A stretch of 64,000 nt of DNA from Bradyrhizobium liaoningense (lineage in GTDB: Bacteria > Pseudomonadota > Alphaproteobacteria > Rhizobiales > Xanthobacteraceae): positions 906,282 to 970,281 of the forward strand of contig NZ_JAFCJT010000002.1 of NCBI RefSeq assembly GCF_018130785.1, read 5' to 3'. Positions within the stretch are counted from its first letter, which is position 1. Every line of letters starts with the position of its first letter. Both the position numbers and the translations under genes were made by a program. Below the pieces are notes generated by a model. It saw only the letters and a program-made list of their open reading frames with translations, was not told the DNA's origin and searched no databases. Below are positions 28,397-37,326 of this stretch, piece after piece.

Positions 28397-28809
28397 CGTT
28401 CGGCGCGAGTGAGTTTGCGTCCCGCCGGCACTCCCCCAAAGGGTCTCGCAAATCGTCACTCCGCCAAGCCAGCCAAAGGCCGCGGATGAGGGCTTGTCTG
28501 CCCTCGAAATGCAGACCTTTCGGGCGCCAGAACGGGCCGGCAACAGGCTCGGATGGCATTGGTTGAAGTGATGTTGTGGGGCGTTGAACGCATGTCGCGC
28601 ACATCCCCTTGGGGGCGGATGGGTGTGGACATGCCGGCGGAGGAAAGGTGCTCGCACCTGACTTCGCCGGGAGAAACCGAGCCGGATCCACCGGCCTGAA
28701 CTGCGAAGCCTTGGAGGCCACAACGGCCCTTCGAGGACTCGCGAACCGAAATAGCGACCCGGGCGCCTTGCGGAGGCAGTCCGGTACATAAAAAGGACGG
28801 GGCAAGACC
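28397..28809 (+). ncRNA. Structured 5' leader of nrdJ, candidate RNA element
   Basis: A stretch of about 410 bases with no gene but several strong stems: GAGTGA...TTTGCG with CGCAAA...TCACTC (28407-28461), CCGGCG...CGCCGG enclosing AGGTG-CTCG-CACCT (28634-28670), and GCCGG-ATCCA-CCGGC (28681-28695). I cannot match it to a known RNA family. It may be a regulatory leader of the B12-dependent ribonucleotide reductase or a separate small RNA. Confidence 0.35.
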
Positions 28810-31800
28810 ATGCGGATTGAGCGGCGCCACACCACTTCGGGACAGTCACCTTACGCCGGGATCGATTTCCGGCTGACCACGTCGGAGATCCGGAATCCCG
28901 ACGGCTCGGTCGTGTTCAAACTTGACGGTGTCGAGGTCCCGACCGAGTGGTCGCAGGTCGCCTCCGACGTCCTCGCCCAGAAGTATTTTCGTAAAGCCGG
29001 CGTCGCCGCGCGCCTGAAGAAGGTCGAGGAGGAATCCGTCCCCTCCTTCCTGTGGCGCTCCGTGCCGGATACCGACGCGCTCGCCGCTCTCCCTGAGAAA
29101 GAGCGCTTCGTCAGCGAGCTCTCGGCCAAGCAGGTGTTCGACCGCCTCGCCGGCTGCTGGACCTATTGGGGCTGGAAGGGCGGCTACTTCACCAGCGACG
29201 AAGACGCCCAGGCCTTCTACGACGAGCTCCGCTACATGCTCGCCATGCAGATGGTCGCGCCGAACTCGCCGCAATGGTTCAACACCGGTCTGCATTGGGC
29301 CTATGGCATCGACGGCCCCGGCCAAGGCCATTATTACGTCGACCCCTTCACCGGCAAGCTGACCAAGTCCAAGTCGGCCTACGAGCACCCGCAGCCGCAC
29401 GCCTGCTTCATCCAGGGCGTCGGTGACGACCTCGTCAACGAAGGCGGCATCATGGACCTCTGGGTCCGCGAAGCCCGCCTGTTCAAGTACGGCTCCGGCA
29501 CCGGCTCCAACTTCTCGCGCCTGCGCGGCGAAGGCGAAAAGCTCTCCGGCGGCGGCCGCTCGTCCGGCCTGATGAGCTTCCTCAAGATCGGCGACCGCGC
29601 AGCCGGCGCGATCAAGTCGGGCGGCACCACCCGCCGCGCCGCCAAGATGGTCGTCGTCGACGCCGATCACCCCGATATCGAGACCTATATCGACTGGAAG
29701 GTGAAGGAGGAGCAGAAGGTCGCCGCCCTCGTCACGGGATCCAAGATCAACCAGAAGCACCTCAAGCTGGTCCTGAAGGCCTGCGTCAATTGCGAAGGCT
29801 CGGGCGACGATTGCTTCGACCCCGAGAAGAACCCGGCGCTCCGCCGCGAGATCAAGCTCGCGCGTTGCAGCCTCGTGCCTGACAACTACATCAAGCGCGT
29901 CATCCAGTTCGCCAAGCAAGGCTACAAGGACATCCAGTTCGACACCTACGACACCGACTGGGATTCGGAGGCCTACCTCACCGTCTCCGGCCAGAACTCC
30001 AACAACTCGGTCTCGCTGAAGGACGATTTCCTCCGCGCTGTCGAAACCGACGGCGACTGGAATCTCGTCGGACGCACCACGAAGAAGATCACCAAGACAC
30101 TGAAGGCGCGCGACCTCTGGGAAAAGATCGGCTACGCCGCCTGGGCGTCGGCCGACCCCGGCCTGCACTTCAACACCACCATGAACGATTGGCACACCTG
30201 CAAGTCCTCAGGCGACATCCGCGCGTCCAATCCGTGCTCGGAATACATGTTCCTCGACGACACGGCGTGCAACCTGGCCTCCGCCAACCTGCTGACCTTC
30301 TACAACACCACGACCAAGCAGTTCGACGTCGCCGGCTACGAGCACCTCTGCCAGCTCTGGACCATCGTGCTCGAGATCTCCGTCATGATGGCGCAGTTCC
30401 CGTCCCGCGCGATCGCCGAGCTCTCCTACGAGTTCCGCACGCTCGGCCTCGGCTACGCCAATATCGGCGGCCTGCTGATGACCATGGGTCTCTCCTATGA
30501 CTCCAAGGAAGGCCGCGCGCTCTGCGGTGCCCTCACCGCGGTCATGACCGGCATCACCTACAAGACCTCCGCGGAAATGGCTGCTGAACTGGGCACCTTC
30601 CCGGGCTACAAGAAGAACGCCGCGCACATGCTGCGCGTGATCCGCAACCACCGCCGCGCCGCGCATGGTGAGGCCTCCGGCTACGAGGCGCTCTCCGTCA
30701 ACCCGGTGCCGCTTGATCTGGTCTCCTGCCCGCAAGGAGACATCGTCACCCGCGCACAGGCGGCCTGGGATGCGGCGCTCGAGCTCGGCGAGAAGCACGG
30801 CTATCGCAACGCCCAGACCACGGTGATCGCGCCGACCGGCACGATCGGCCTGGTCATGGATTGCGACACCACCGGCATCGAGCCCGACTTCGCCCTGGTG
30901 AAGTTCAAGAAGCTCGCCGGCGGCGGCTACTTCAAGATCATCAACCGTGCGGTGCCGTCCGCGCTGCGCGCGCTCGGCTATCGCGAGAGCGAGATCGCGG
31001 AGATCGAGGCCTACGCCGTCGGCCACGGCTCGCTCTCCAACGCGCCGGGTATCAACGCCTCGACGCTGAAGGCCAAGGGCTTTACCGATGAAGCCATCGC
31101 CAAGGTCGAAAAGGCCCTGCCGACCGCCTTCGACATCAAGTTCGCCTTCAACAAGTGGACCTTTGGCGAGGACTTCATTCGCGACCAGCTCGGCATCGGC
31201 GCCGAGGCGATCGCGGCCCCCGGCTTCGACCTGCTCCAGGCCGTCGGCTTCACCAAGCGCGAGATCGAGGCGGCCAACGTCCACATCTGCGGCGCGATGA
31301 CGGTGGAAGGTGCCCCGCACCTGAAGGCCGAGCACTATTCGGTGTTCGACTGCGCCAATCCCTGCGGCAAGATCGGCAAGCGCTATCTGTCGGTCGAGAG
31401 CCACATCCGCATGATGGCGGCGGCGCAGCCCTTCATCTCGGGTGCGATCTCCAAGACCATCAACATGCCGAACGACGCCACGGTGGAGGACTGCAAGTCC
31501 GCCTACATGCTGTCGTGGAAACTCGCGCTGAAGGCCAACGCGCTCTATCGCGACGGCTCCAAGCTTAGCCAGCCGCTCAACTCGCAGCTCATCGCCGACG
31601 ATGAGGACGAGGAGGATGCGGTCGAGAGCCTCTACGAGAAGCCGATGGCCGCGCGTGCCGCCCAGGTCTCGGAAAAGATCGTCGAGAAGCTGGTCGAGCG
31701 CATCATCGTGATGCGCGAGCGCGAGAAGATGCCGGATCGCCGCAAGGGCTACACCCAGAAGGCGGTCGTCGGCGGCCACAAGGTCTACTTGCGCACCGGC

Positions 31801-32577
31801 GAATACGATGACGGCCGTCTCGGCGAGATCTTCATCGACATGCACAAAGAAGGCGCGGCACTCCGCTCCTTCATCAACAACTTCGCCATCGCGGTGTCGC
31901 TGGGTCTCCAGTACGGCGTGCCGCTGGACGAATATGTCGACGCCTTCACCTTCACCCGCTTCGAGCCGGCGGGCCCCGTGCAGGGCAACGACAGCATCAA
32001 ATACGCGACCTCGATCCTCGACTACGTCTTCCGCGAGCTCGCGGTGAGCTACATGTCGCGCTTCGATCTCGCCCATGTCGACCCGACCGAGTCGAACTTC
32101 GACGCGCTCGGCAAGGGCGTCGAGGAAGGCAAGGAGCCGGACGAGACCCAGCACGCGACCAAGCTGGTCTCGCGCGGCCTCACCCGCTCCCGCACCGACA
32201 ACCTCGTCGTGATGCGCGGCGGCTCGGCTGCGATCGCCCCGGGCAACGACAGCGCACCGACCGGCGGCAGCAAGGTCACCGCTCTCGCCTCGCACGGCAC
32301 CTCGGCCCGCGCCGGCGATGCCATCGAAGGCGCCGTCGCCCTGAAGCAGGAAGCCAGCCACGACCTGTCGCCAACGGAGAAGCTCGAGGCCCTCCAGTGG
32401 AGCAAGGCCGGCAGCACCGCCCAGACCCTCGTCCCCACCAAGGCCGAGCGCCGCGCGGAAGCCAAGGCCAAGGGCTACGAAGGCGAGATGTGCAGCGAGT
32501 GCGGCAACTTCACGCTGGTGCGGAATGGCACGTGCATGAAGTGCGATACTTGCGGCAGCACGACCGGGTGTTCGTGA
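28810..32577 (+). CDS. nrdJ: Class II (adenosylcobalamin-dependent) ribonucleotide reductase
   Basis: A 1255-residue NrdJ/NrdZ-type enzyme that reduces ribonucleotides to deoxyribonucleotides with adenosylcobalamin as radical source, so it works with or without oxygen. Visible are the N-terminal [19 protein letters not shown] segment, [35 protein letters not shown] with catalytic residues, [24 protein letters not shown], and a C-terminal zinc-ribbon-like CSEC...CMKC...CGSTTGCS that probably supplies redox cysteines. Length fits the long rhizobial form. It has a long structured leader and is followed by a strong terminator. No nrdAB genes are in view. Confidence 0.96.
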   Translation: MRIERRHTTSGQSPYAGIDFRLTTSEIRNPDGSVVFKLDGVEVPTEWSQVASDVLAQKYFRKAGVAARLKKVEEESVPSFLWRSVPDTDALAALPEKERFVSELSAKQVFDRLAGCWTYWGWKGGYFTSDEDAQAFYDELRYMLAMQMVAPNSPQWFNTGLHWAYGIDGPGQGHYYVDPFTGKLTKSKSAYEHPQPHACFIQGVGDDLVNEGGIMDLWVREARLFKYGSGTGSNFSRLRGEGEKLSGGGRSSGLMSFLKIGDRAAGAIKSGGTTRRAAKMVVVDADHPDIETYIDWKVKEEQKVAALVTGSKINQKHLKLVLKACVNCEGSGDDCFDPEKNPALRREIKLARCSLVPDNYIKRVIQFAKQGYKDIQFDTYDTDWDSEAYLTVSGQNSNNSVSLKDDFLRAVETDGDWNLVGRTTKKITKTLKARDLWEKIGYAAWASADPGLHFNTTMNDWHTCKSSGDIRASNPCSEYMFLDDTACNLASANLLTFYNTTTKQFDVAGYEHLCQLWTIVLEISVMMAQFPSRAIAELSYEFRTLGLGYANIGGLLMTMGLSYDSKEGRALCGALTAVMTGITYKTSAEMAAELGTFPGYKKNAAHMLRVIRNHRRAAHGEASGYEALSVNPVPLDLVSCPQGDIVTRAQAAWDAALELGEKHGYRNAQTTVIAPTGTIGLVMDCDTTGIEPDFALVKFKKLAGGGYFKIINRAVPSALRALGYRESEIAEIEAYAVGHGSLSNAPGINASTLKAKGFTDEAIAKVEKALPTAFDIKFAFNKWTFGEDFIRDQLGIGAEAIAAPGFDLLQAVGFTKREIEAANVHICGAMTVEGAPHLKAEHYSVFDCANPCGKIGKRYLSVESHIRMMAAAQPFISGAISKTINMPNDATVEDCKSAYMLSWKLALKANALYRDGSKLSQPLNSQLIADDEDEEDAVESLYEKPMAARAAQVSEKIVEKLVERIIVMREREKMPDRRKGYTQKAVVGGHKVYLRTGEYDDGRLGEIFIDMHKEGAALRSFINNFAIAVSLGLQYGVPLDEYVDAFTFTRFEPAGPVQGNDSIKYATSILDYVFRELAVSYMSRFDLAHVDPTESNFDALGKGVEEGKEPDETQHATKLVSRGLTRSRTDNLVVMRGGSAAIAPGNDSAPTGGSKVTALASHGTSARAGDAIEGAVALKQEASHDLSPTEKLEALQWSKAGSTAQTLVPTKAERRAEAKAKGYEGEMCSECGNFTLVRNGTCMKCDTCGSTTGCS

Positions 32578-32611
32578 CTAGCGAGAACCGACCGAACTAG
32601 CGATGACGTGG

Positions 32612-32640
32612 GAAGGCCGCTCCGTTGAGCGGCCTTTTCC
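32612..32640 (+). terminator. Rho-independent terminator after nrdJ
   Basis: AAGGCCGCTC and GAGCGGCCTT form a perfect 10-base stem with a CGTT loop, followed by a T-run, 35 bases past the stop codon. Confidence 0.92.
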
Positions 32641-32660
32641 TTAGCACAGGGGCAGTTCGC

Positions 32661-33347
32661 TTGAGCGACAACATCCAGATCGCGATCCCGGACAGAGCGG
32701 AGATCTCACCTCTCACTCGTCTTCCTAAGGACACTCTCAACGCTTGGAAGACCGACCTTTCGGAATGGACCCTGCCGGGCGTATTCCGCGCTCGTATCGA
32801 CCAGATAACGCAAGCCATTCCCCGAAGGATATTCTTCGGCCAGGGCGGCCTCGCCTTCTTGCGTGACGCCTGGATTGCGAGCCGCCTCGTATCTGCGTTG
32901 CCGTCCGACATGGTTCGGCTAGTCTCGTCTGACCGTCCCGATTTCGAGATTCAGACCAACGAAAGGATTGAGCAATTCGAAGCCACCGAGGCAGACATGG
33001 AAGGTCGGCGGCGTGGCGACGAACCGGATGACTTGCTTCCTCGGCCGGACCCGGTCGAGAACTGGCGCGCCCGATTTGAGGCTATTCCAGCAGCGATTGA
33101 TCGGGTGGTCGCGAAGAAGCTGAAAAAGAACTACTCACCAGAAGTTAGCTTGGCAATCTACGTTAACCTCGGTTGCTATGGTGCCTACGTGGAAGAAGGC
33201 TTGCCCATTCTTCGCGATCACACAGCTCCTGCCAAGACCAATTTCAAACGCGTTTTTGTGCTCTGGGAAGGCTGTCTTTACAAGCTTTGGGAGGATGGGA
33301 AGCCAGAGTTCGAGAAATGGTCGTATATCCATTCCGAAGACTTCTGA
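32661..33347 (+). CDS. Hypothetical protein in AT-richer pocket
   Basis: A 228-residue protein I do not recognise. The start is probably the TTG at 32661 (AGGGGC about eight bases upstream). The sequence is soluble, moderately acidic, with aromatic-rich ends (LPGVFRARIDQITQAIPRRIFFGQGG; VLWEGCLYKLWEDGKPEFEKW). Its codon choice is visibly less GC-biased at third positions than its neighbours, and it stands alone between the nrdJ terminator and a similarly AT-rich stretch. This suggests acquisition by transfer. No signal peptide or membrane helix. Confidence 0.65.
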   Translation: MSDNIQIAIPDRAEISPLTRLPKDTLNAWKTDLSEWTLPGVFRARIDQITQAIPRRIFFGQGGLAFLRDAWIASRLVSALPSDMVRLVSSDRPDFEIQTNERIEQFEATEADMEGRRRGDEPDDLLPRPDPVENWRARFEAIPAAIDRVVAKKLKKNYSPEVSLAIYVNLGCYGAYVEEGLPILRDHTAPAKTNFKRVFVLWEGCLYKLWEDGKPEFEKWSYIHSEDF

Positions 33348-33680
33348 GGTGGCAGTCGATAGGAAGATGGTCGTTCAACCCGTAGGACGGGTCGAGCGGA
33401 GCGATCCTTATCGAACTCAGTCGAGTGATGGGCTCGCGGAATTACGGTAACAGTTCATCAAATCCATTCGCTGCCACCAATTCTACCGTCCGCTTGGGCT
33501 CTCGCTTGTTCGACGGCGTCCATTGGGTGCACGGTTGCGTGTGGTCTAACCATGAGATGTCGGAGTTCATCGTATTGAACAAGCGGCCGATGGGTTCCGC
33601 AAAGACACAACCCAACATCGGGGTTGAGACGGACGGACGAATTGCCCGTCGGGGTCCTCGCAGATCGGTGCATTACCCGC
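33348..33680. other. AT-richer gap with degenerate repeat
   Basis: No supported gene. The start contains a short inverted repeat (ACCCGT/ACGGGT near 33377-33391) followed by GGTCGAGCGGAGCGA, resembling a degenerate GTAGGATGGGT-type repeat unit. The rest is low-GC sequence with no frame I can defend; a 71-codon minus-strand frame ending at 33458 has no recognisable features. Confidence 0.4.
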
Positions 33681-33929
33681 CTAGCGGCGCCGGAATATCA
33701 CTCGGCGCCGTTGCCTGCTGACGTCCGCATCAAAGCCTGCCGTCATCCAAGCCTTGCTTTGAGAGTGTGTGGTAACGTCTGGATCTTCGTTGTTCCACCA
33801 CGCATCGTATTCGTAAGCCGACTTGGGGAGAAATCTCCCAATAAGACTCTCGATTTCCTCAAAGGATAGTGTGAGCGAATCCTCTCTAATGGCAATCAAT
33901 CGTTCTCTAAGGGGATCATAGACGGACAC
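33681..33929 (-). CDS. DUF7662-type small protein
   Basis: An 82-residue soluble protein. It matches the pattern of small DUF7662 proteins: YDPLRERLIA near the N-terminus, LTLSFEEIESLIGRFLPKSAYEYDAWWNNE in the middle, and QSKAWMTAGFDADVS before a basic tail ending VIFRRR. These proteins often occur near restriction or nuclease genes or within accessory regions, but none is next to it here. Function unknown. It lies in the same AT-richer pocket as the gene at 32661. Confidence 0.75.
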   Translation of the reverse strand: MSVYDPLRERLIAIREDSLTLSFEEIESLIGRFLPKSAYEYDAWWNNEDPDVTTHSQSKAWMTAGFDADVSRQRRRVIFRRR

Positions 33930-34010
33930 GCTGTGGCTCCAGCCCGTGATGGGAATTGATGAGTTTCGCTTCAGTCTGCTCTACACACCCTACACGCATC
34001 CACAACTCCC

Positions 34011-34805
34011 ATGCCAAAGAAACACAAGCGTCTCCTCCCTCTCGTTCAGATCCAGCGGGGCGCGCGGCGGGTGCGAAAGACGTTCGCGCGAGCACCGCGA
34101 ATAGTTCGGATCGCCGGCGCCTCCACAATCCTCGTCGCGCTCTTCGTCCTCCTAAACCTCGCCTATCACGTCATTCGCAAACCCACCGAACTTTTCGTCC
34201 TCATCGGCAATTCCCTCGACAAGGAGCCCGCCGAGACCTGGCGGCAATATGGCCCCCTCTTCCGCACCTATTCCACCACGACGATCACGCCCGAATTGCT
34301 GGCAGCACTTGCGCAGGTCGAGAGTTCGGGCAATCCGGTGGCGCGCACCTATTGGCGCTGGCGATGGAGCGTCAATCCGCTCGCGATTTACCGGCCCGCC
34401 TCCAGCGCCGTCGGCCTCTACCAGATGACCGATCCGGCCCTCAGCGACGCCGCACGGTTCTGTATCCGCGGCAACGTGGTCACTGAGTCCGGCTGCGGCT
34501 TCACGAACCTCTACAGCCGCGCGATCCCGAGCCACGCCATCGAGCTGGCATCGGTGTATCTGGATCGCAATGTGGCTGACGTTCTCGCCCGCGCGGGCGA
34601 TGTGAAGGCCAGCCGCGAGCAGAAGCAGGATCTGGCCGCCTTCATCCATCTCTGCGGCGCAGGTCCCGCAACCGCCTACGCACGCCGCAAGTTTCAGATG
34701 ACGGCCGGCGAGCGCTGCGGCGATCATCTCGTCGCAAGCTATATCTCTGGGGTCAACGCGATGAAGCGGCAATTTCAGCGCCTGGCGGCGGATGACGGCG
34801 GTTAG
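34011..34805 (+). CDS. Lytic transglycosylase (SLT-domain) protein
   Basis: A 264-residue membrane-anchored protein. A basic cytoplasmic N-terminus (residues 1-40) precedes one membrane helix (IAGASTILVALFVLLNLAYHV). The periplasmic part carries an SLT-like domain with the catalytic glutamate in LLAALAQVESSGNPVA, then SSAVGLYQMTDPAL and the cysteine-bearing FIHLCGAGPATAYARRKF. Such enzymes cleave peptidoglycan glycan strands to give anhydro ends. The GLYQMT motif and spacing fit family 1-like transglycosylases. A 115-base repeat element begins nine bases after its stop. Confidence 0.85.
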   Translation: MPKKHKRLLPLVQIQRGARRVRKTFARAPRIVRIAGASTILVALFVLLNLAYHVIRKPTELFVLIGNSLDKEPAETWRQYGPLFRTYSTTTITPELLAALAQVESSGNPVARTYWRWRWSVNPLAIYRPASSAVGLYQMTDPALSDAARFCIRGNVVTESGCGFTNLYSRAIPSHAIELASVYLDRNVADVLARAGDVKASREQKQDLAAFIHLCGAGPATAYARRKFQMTAGERCGDHLVASYISGVNAMKRQFQRLAADDGG

Positions 34806-34814
34806 GTTGTAGTC

Positions 34815-34928
34815 CGTAGGATGGTAGAGCACTTGCGAAACCCATCGTGCCATGACGGCTGTTGATGGGTTTCGCTTCCGCCTTCGCTCTTCGAGCTACG
34901 GCGGACAAGTCGCTCCGCCCATCCTACG
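34815..34928. repeat. Repeat family A, copy 1
   Basis: An element of about 114 bases that starts CGTAGGATGG and ends CATCCTACG, so its ends are inverted repeats. The core contains GATGGGTTTCGCTTCCGCC and a GGCGGACAAGTCGC segment. Two further copies are at 36691 and 37155. Confidence 0.85.
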
Positions 34929-34933
34929 AGACC

Positions 34934-35149
34934 TCACGGCTCATCATTCGCCGGCGCGTTGCGGCGTGCTTGGCTTGCGGCTTGTCTTTCGGCTTGTCCT
35001 GCGTCTTTTCTGGCAACCCAGTGCGCGCGAAATCGCTTCGCGGCATGAAACGCCCGCGGCGCCACGACCTGAAACGCCATGGAGGCAACGCCGGCGACAA
35101 ATCCCTTCACCACGTCGAAAGCGAAATCGGGTCCAAAATACTCCCACAT
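34934..35149 (-). CDS. Small conserved-looking protein
   Basis: A 71-residue protein, MWEYFGPDFAFDVVKGFVAG followed by VASMAFQVVAPRAFHAAKRFRAHW and a charged, Ala/Gln-rich tail ending APANDEP. The first 40 residues are amphipathic to hydrophobic and may lie on the membrane. An AGG-type ribosome site precedes the ATG. The opposite-strand frame beginning at 34862 is an artefact of the neighbouring repeat. Function unknown. Confidence 0.6.
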   Translation of the reverse strand: MWEYFGPDFAFDVVKGFVAGVASMAFQVVAPRAFHAAKRFRAHWVARKDAGQAERQAASQARRNAPANDEP

Positions 35150-35536
35150 GACCCTGCATCCTTCTTCGCGAAGGCACCGCCGGGCAGTCGTGGGCTGACA
35201 TGAAAAATGGAAAGGCCCCGTCCGTCACCGGCGGGGCCTCAAGAAAACTCCCTGCACGCGCCATTGCGCGCACGCGAAATCCCTCGGTTCACCCGCTCAT
35301 GGTGGACACGATGAAAGAGCTGCAAAGCATGGCCGTACGATTGAAAACGCCCATAGCGATCATCCCGAAATTGCCGAATGCCGACCCACCCGATGCGCAT
35401 CACCAAGCAGCGCAGGAGGGTCTGGTGTCGGCGTCACAGAAGCAGGCCCGAGGGCCGCCGTCTGTGCGCCATTTCACAATTACCGGAAGACTTTTATAAG
35501 GCATGTGAGCAAGCGTGGCCCACAGGAAGGACCGCC
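35150..35536. other. Gap with terminator-like hairpin
   Basis: GGCCCCG/CGGGGCC at 35214-35238 forms a hairpin followed on the minus strand by a T-rich tail, so it could end a minus-strand transcript. A 53-codon minus-strand frame stops right before it but shows no family features. A plus-strand frame beginning near 35299 is equally unconvincing. Confidence 0.4.
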
Positions 35537-35710
35537 ATGAACGGCAATCGCTACTACGGGGTTCGGGTCGAGGGCGCCAAATACGGCGTGGGTTTTGGCT
35601 CCGCACTCGCCATCGCAATCTCCTACACCAACAATCATTCGATCCTGTGGGCGATCATCCACGGCATCCTGGGCTGGCTCTACGTGATCTATGTCGCCCT
35701 GTTCCGGTGA
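35537..35710 (+). CDS. Small inner-membrane protein
   Basis: A 57-residue protein, MNGNRYYGVRVEGAKYGVGF, with a hydrophobic stretch (SALAIAISYTNN, then SILWAIIHGILGWLYVIYVALF) that makes one or two membrane helices. AGGAAGGA lies seven bases before the ATG. Proteins of this size and pattern are widespread in bradyrhizobia and some other bacteria, with no assigned function. It stands alone between the gap and the phasin gene. Confidence 0.75.
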   Translation: MNGNRYYGVRVEGAKYGVGFGSALAIAISYTNNHSILWAIIHGILGWLYVIYVALFR

Positions 35711-35934
35711 CGACGAACGCGCCAGGATCGATCTCGCCGACGACGAGATCGATGACGCGGATCGGGCGAGGATGGTCTCGCGCGCAGGACGGTCAGGACC
35801 CGGCAGGATGGCCTTGCCGATGCCCGGCAAAATCTCACCACATCGCCGCCACGCAAGCGACAACCCGCAATCGCGATTTCAGCGCAAACGCGACGGAGGC
35901 TTGCGGTTTCAGCGATATTCAGGAGTCATTTGCA

Positions 35935-36540
35935 ATGTTGGGGACGATCGAAAATAAGCCAAAATCCGGCCGGCGCGGCGCGAAGAAGAAGGCCGGGCAA
36001 CGGACCAAGGCCGGCGAGCAACGCGCAACTGCAGCCCATCAATTGCCGGATGCCACGGCGGAGATCAGCCAAGAGAACAACCAAGAGACTAAGCAAGAGA
36101 ACAGGCAAGAGACCGGGCAAGAGGTAAGGCAAGAGGCGAGCCAAGAGACGATCCCAGAGATCAGTGCGCAGGCACCCTCGGCTGCAGCCGTGCCGGGCGA
36201 GGCTTCCGGGATGGAGATCACCGCAAGCGCGCCCGTCGCATCGCTGGAACCCGCCCAGGCCAGCACGCAGGCGATTGCCGATGCCTATAGCGACTACACG
36301 AGGACGTCGCTTGAGCACGCCTGGACCCTCCTGGGAAAGCTCGCGACCGCGCGCTCACCCATCGAGGCCTTTGAGCTTCAGATGGAGTACGCGAAGCAGG
36401 TGTGCGAGTCGTTTGTCGCCAAATCCCAAGAAATCGCCGAGTTGCATGAACAAATGACCAGACAGAGGGTCATGCATTTTGAGGGGTTCGTGGCCCGGCT
36501 CACCCAGACGACGCTCGAAATCCGCGCGACACGTCACTGA
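35935..36540 (+). CDS. Phasin-family protein with QExx repeats
   Basis: A 201-residue protein. The C-terminal 95 residues are a phasin domain (YSDYTRTSLEHAWTLLGKLA, SPIEAFELQMEYAKQVCESF, IAELHEQMTRQ), which coats polyhydroxyalkanoate granules. The N-terminus is basic (KPKSGRRGAKKKAGQRTK), then seven tandem tetrapeptides QExx and an Ala/Pro linker. Basic N-termini on phasin-like proteins can bind DNA, as in PhaM- or PhaF-type proteins; that is an inference here. AGGAG lies 10 bases before the ATG at 35935. No pha synthesis genes are in the window. Confidence 0.85.
   Translation: MLGTIENKPKSGRRGAKKKAGQRTKAGEQRATAAHQLPDATAEISQENNQETKQENRQETGQEVRQEASQETIPEISAQAPSAAAVPGEASGMEITASAPVASLEPAQASTQAIADAYSDYTRTSLEHAWTLLGKLATARSPIEAFELQMEYAKQVCESFVAKSQEIAELHEQMTRQRVMHFEGFVARLTQTTLEIRATRH
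36070..36153 (+). repeat. Seven 12-base tandem repeats in phasin gene
   Basis: Seven copies of CAAGAG-N6 begin at 36070, 36082, 36094, 36106, 36118, 36130 and 36142, coding for QENN, QETK, QENR, QETG, QEVR, QEAS and QETI. The first half of each unit is invariant and the second half varies. Confidence 0.85.
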
Positions 36541-36555
36541 CGACAGCTGCGACAT

Positions 36556-36612
36556 CCGGGACCTTGCACCACGCTGCGCGGGTCCCGGATTGCGCTGCGC
36601 TCCGTCCAGGTG
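36556..36612. repeat. REP-like GC-rich palindrome
   Basis: CATCCGGGACC and GGTCCCGGATTGCGCTGCGCTCCGTCCAGG-type arms form an imperfect inverted repeat after the phasin stop. It resembles, in part, the repeat at 40780. Confidence 0.4.
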
Positions 36613-36626
36613 ACGTCCTATGCGCT

Positions 36627-36689
36627 GATCAATTCCGCGCACACCGTTGGCTTATTGCCCCCGGACTATGATCGTCGTTCACCACCAGT
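36627..36689 (+). repeat. Repeat family B, copy 1
   Basis: A 63-base unit, starting GATCAATTCCGCGCACACC and ending TTCACCACCAGT, that matches 37264-37326 at 56 of 63 positions in the same orientation. Confidence 0.85.
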
Positions 36690-36690
36690 C

Positions 36691-36805
36691 CGTAGGATGG
36701 GTAGAGCACTTGCGAAACCCATCATTCCACGACGACTGTTGATGGGTTTCGCTTCCGCCTTCGCTCTTCGAGCTACGGTGGACAAGTCGCTCTACCCACC
36801 CTACG
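36691..36805. repeat. Repeat family A, copy 2
   Basis: Second copy of the CGTAGGATGGGTAGAGC...CTACG element, very close to copy 1 across its length. It directly follows repeat B copy 1 and ends five bases before the small secreted-protein gene. Confidence 0.85.
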
Positions 36806-36810
36806 AGCGA

Positions 36811-37098
36811 CTACCTGATCTTCGCCAGGCACTCCTTCAGCCGCTCCAACTCCGAACGAATCTGCGCCTCCATCGCGTCCTGCAATGCGAGTATGCCTCT
36901 GCTGGACAATTCGGCGGAGGCTTTACGGTCCAGATTCTGCTTCCAGTCCCGGACTGCTTGCTTCGTGGCCCTTTGGGCCTCCGACGTCGCCTTTTGGTAC
37001 TCCTTCATGCAGGCGTCAGCCATTCCGCATGTCTGGCAGTCCTGGGCGGCGGCCGCGCTTGAAAGAAGCAGGGCGAGTATCGCAGTAACGACTCTCAT
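36811..37098 (-). CDS. Small exported cysteine-containing protein
   Basis: A 95-residue protein with a signal peptide (MRVVTAILALLLSSAAAAQ) and a mature part starting DCQTCGMADACMKEYQKATSE, then a charged helical region to the end (LERLKECLAKIR). Four cysteines suggest disulfides or metal binding. GGAGGAAT lies six bases before the ATG at 37098, so the earlier start at 37122 is rejected. It is bracketed by repeat families in the order B-A-gene-A-B. Function unknown. Confidence 0.75.
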   Translation of the reverse strand: MRVVTAILALLLSSAAAAQDCQTCGMADACMKEYQKATSEAQRATKQAVRDWKQNLDRKASAELSSRGILALQDAMEAQIRSELERLKECLAKIR

Positions 37099-37154
37099 GC
37101 CGATTCCTCCCCCCGGGAGCATAGCACGTCTCGGGGATACCTCGAGGAGCAGCG

Positions 37155-37260
37155 CGTAGGATGGGTGGAGCGCCTATCGTGCGACGACAGCTATCGATGG
37201 GTTTCGCTTCCGCCTCCGCTCTTCGAGCCACGGCGGACAAGTCGCTCTACCCATCCTGCG
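37155..37260. repeat. Repeat family A, copy 3
   Basis: Third copy, slightly shorter and more diverged (CGTAGGATGGGTGGAGCGCC...CCATCCTGCG). It precedes repeat B copy 2 by three bases. Confidence 0.82.
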
Positions 37261-37263
37261 GGC

Positions 37264-37326
37264 GATCAGTTCCGCACACGCCGTTAGCTTATCGCCGCCG
37301 GACTATGATCGGCGTTCACCACCAGT
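37264..37326 (+). repeat. Repeat family B, copy 2
   Basis: Second 63-base copy, overlapping the stop codon of the minus-strand gene at 37316. On the minus strand both copies read ACTGGTGGTGA at this end, which in copy 2 codes for the final Trp-Trp-stop. Family B therefore looks like the 3' end plus downstream region of such a gene. Confidence 0.82.

Noticed and set aside
28681..28699. Resemblance of AGCCGGATCCACCGGCC in the nrdJ leader to the B12 box of cobalamin riboswitches
   Set aside because: The other conserved parts of the aptamer are missing, and a B12-repressed switch would be counterproductive in front of an enzyme that needs B12. The segment is simply a hairpin with a five-base loop.
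28242..28849. Long minus-strand frames upstream of nrdJ
   Set aside because: Arg/Pro/Ser-rich readings with no protein family character; they oppose a predicted promoter and leader and look like GC-driven open frames.
33458..33673. 71-codon minus-strand frame in the AT-rich pocket
   Set aside because: No ribosome site, no recognisable motif, and it fills a gap between a repeat remnant and the DUF7662 gene.
34862..35203. Plus-strand frame starting MMGFASAFALRATADKS
   Set aside because: The N-terminus is a translation of repeat family A; the same reading starts at the other A copies (36721 and 37197 regions), so it is a repeat artefact.
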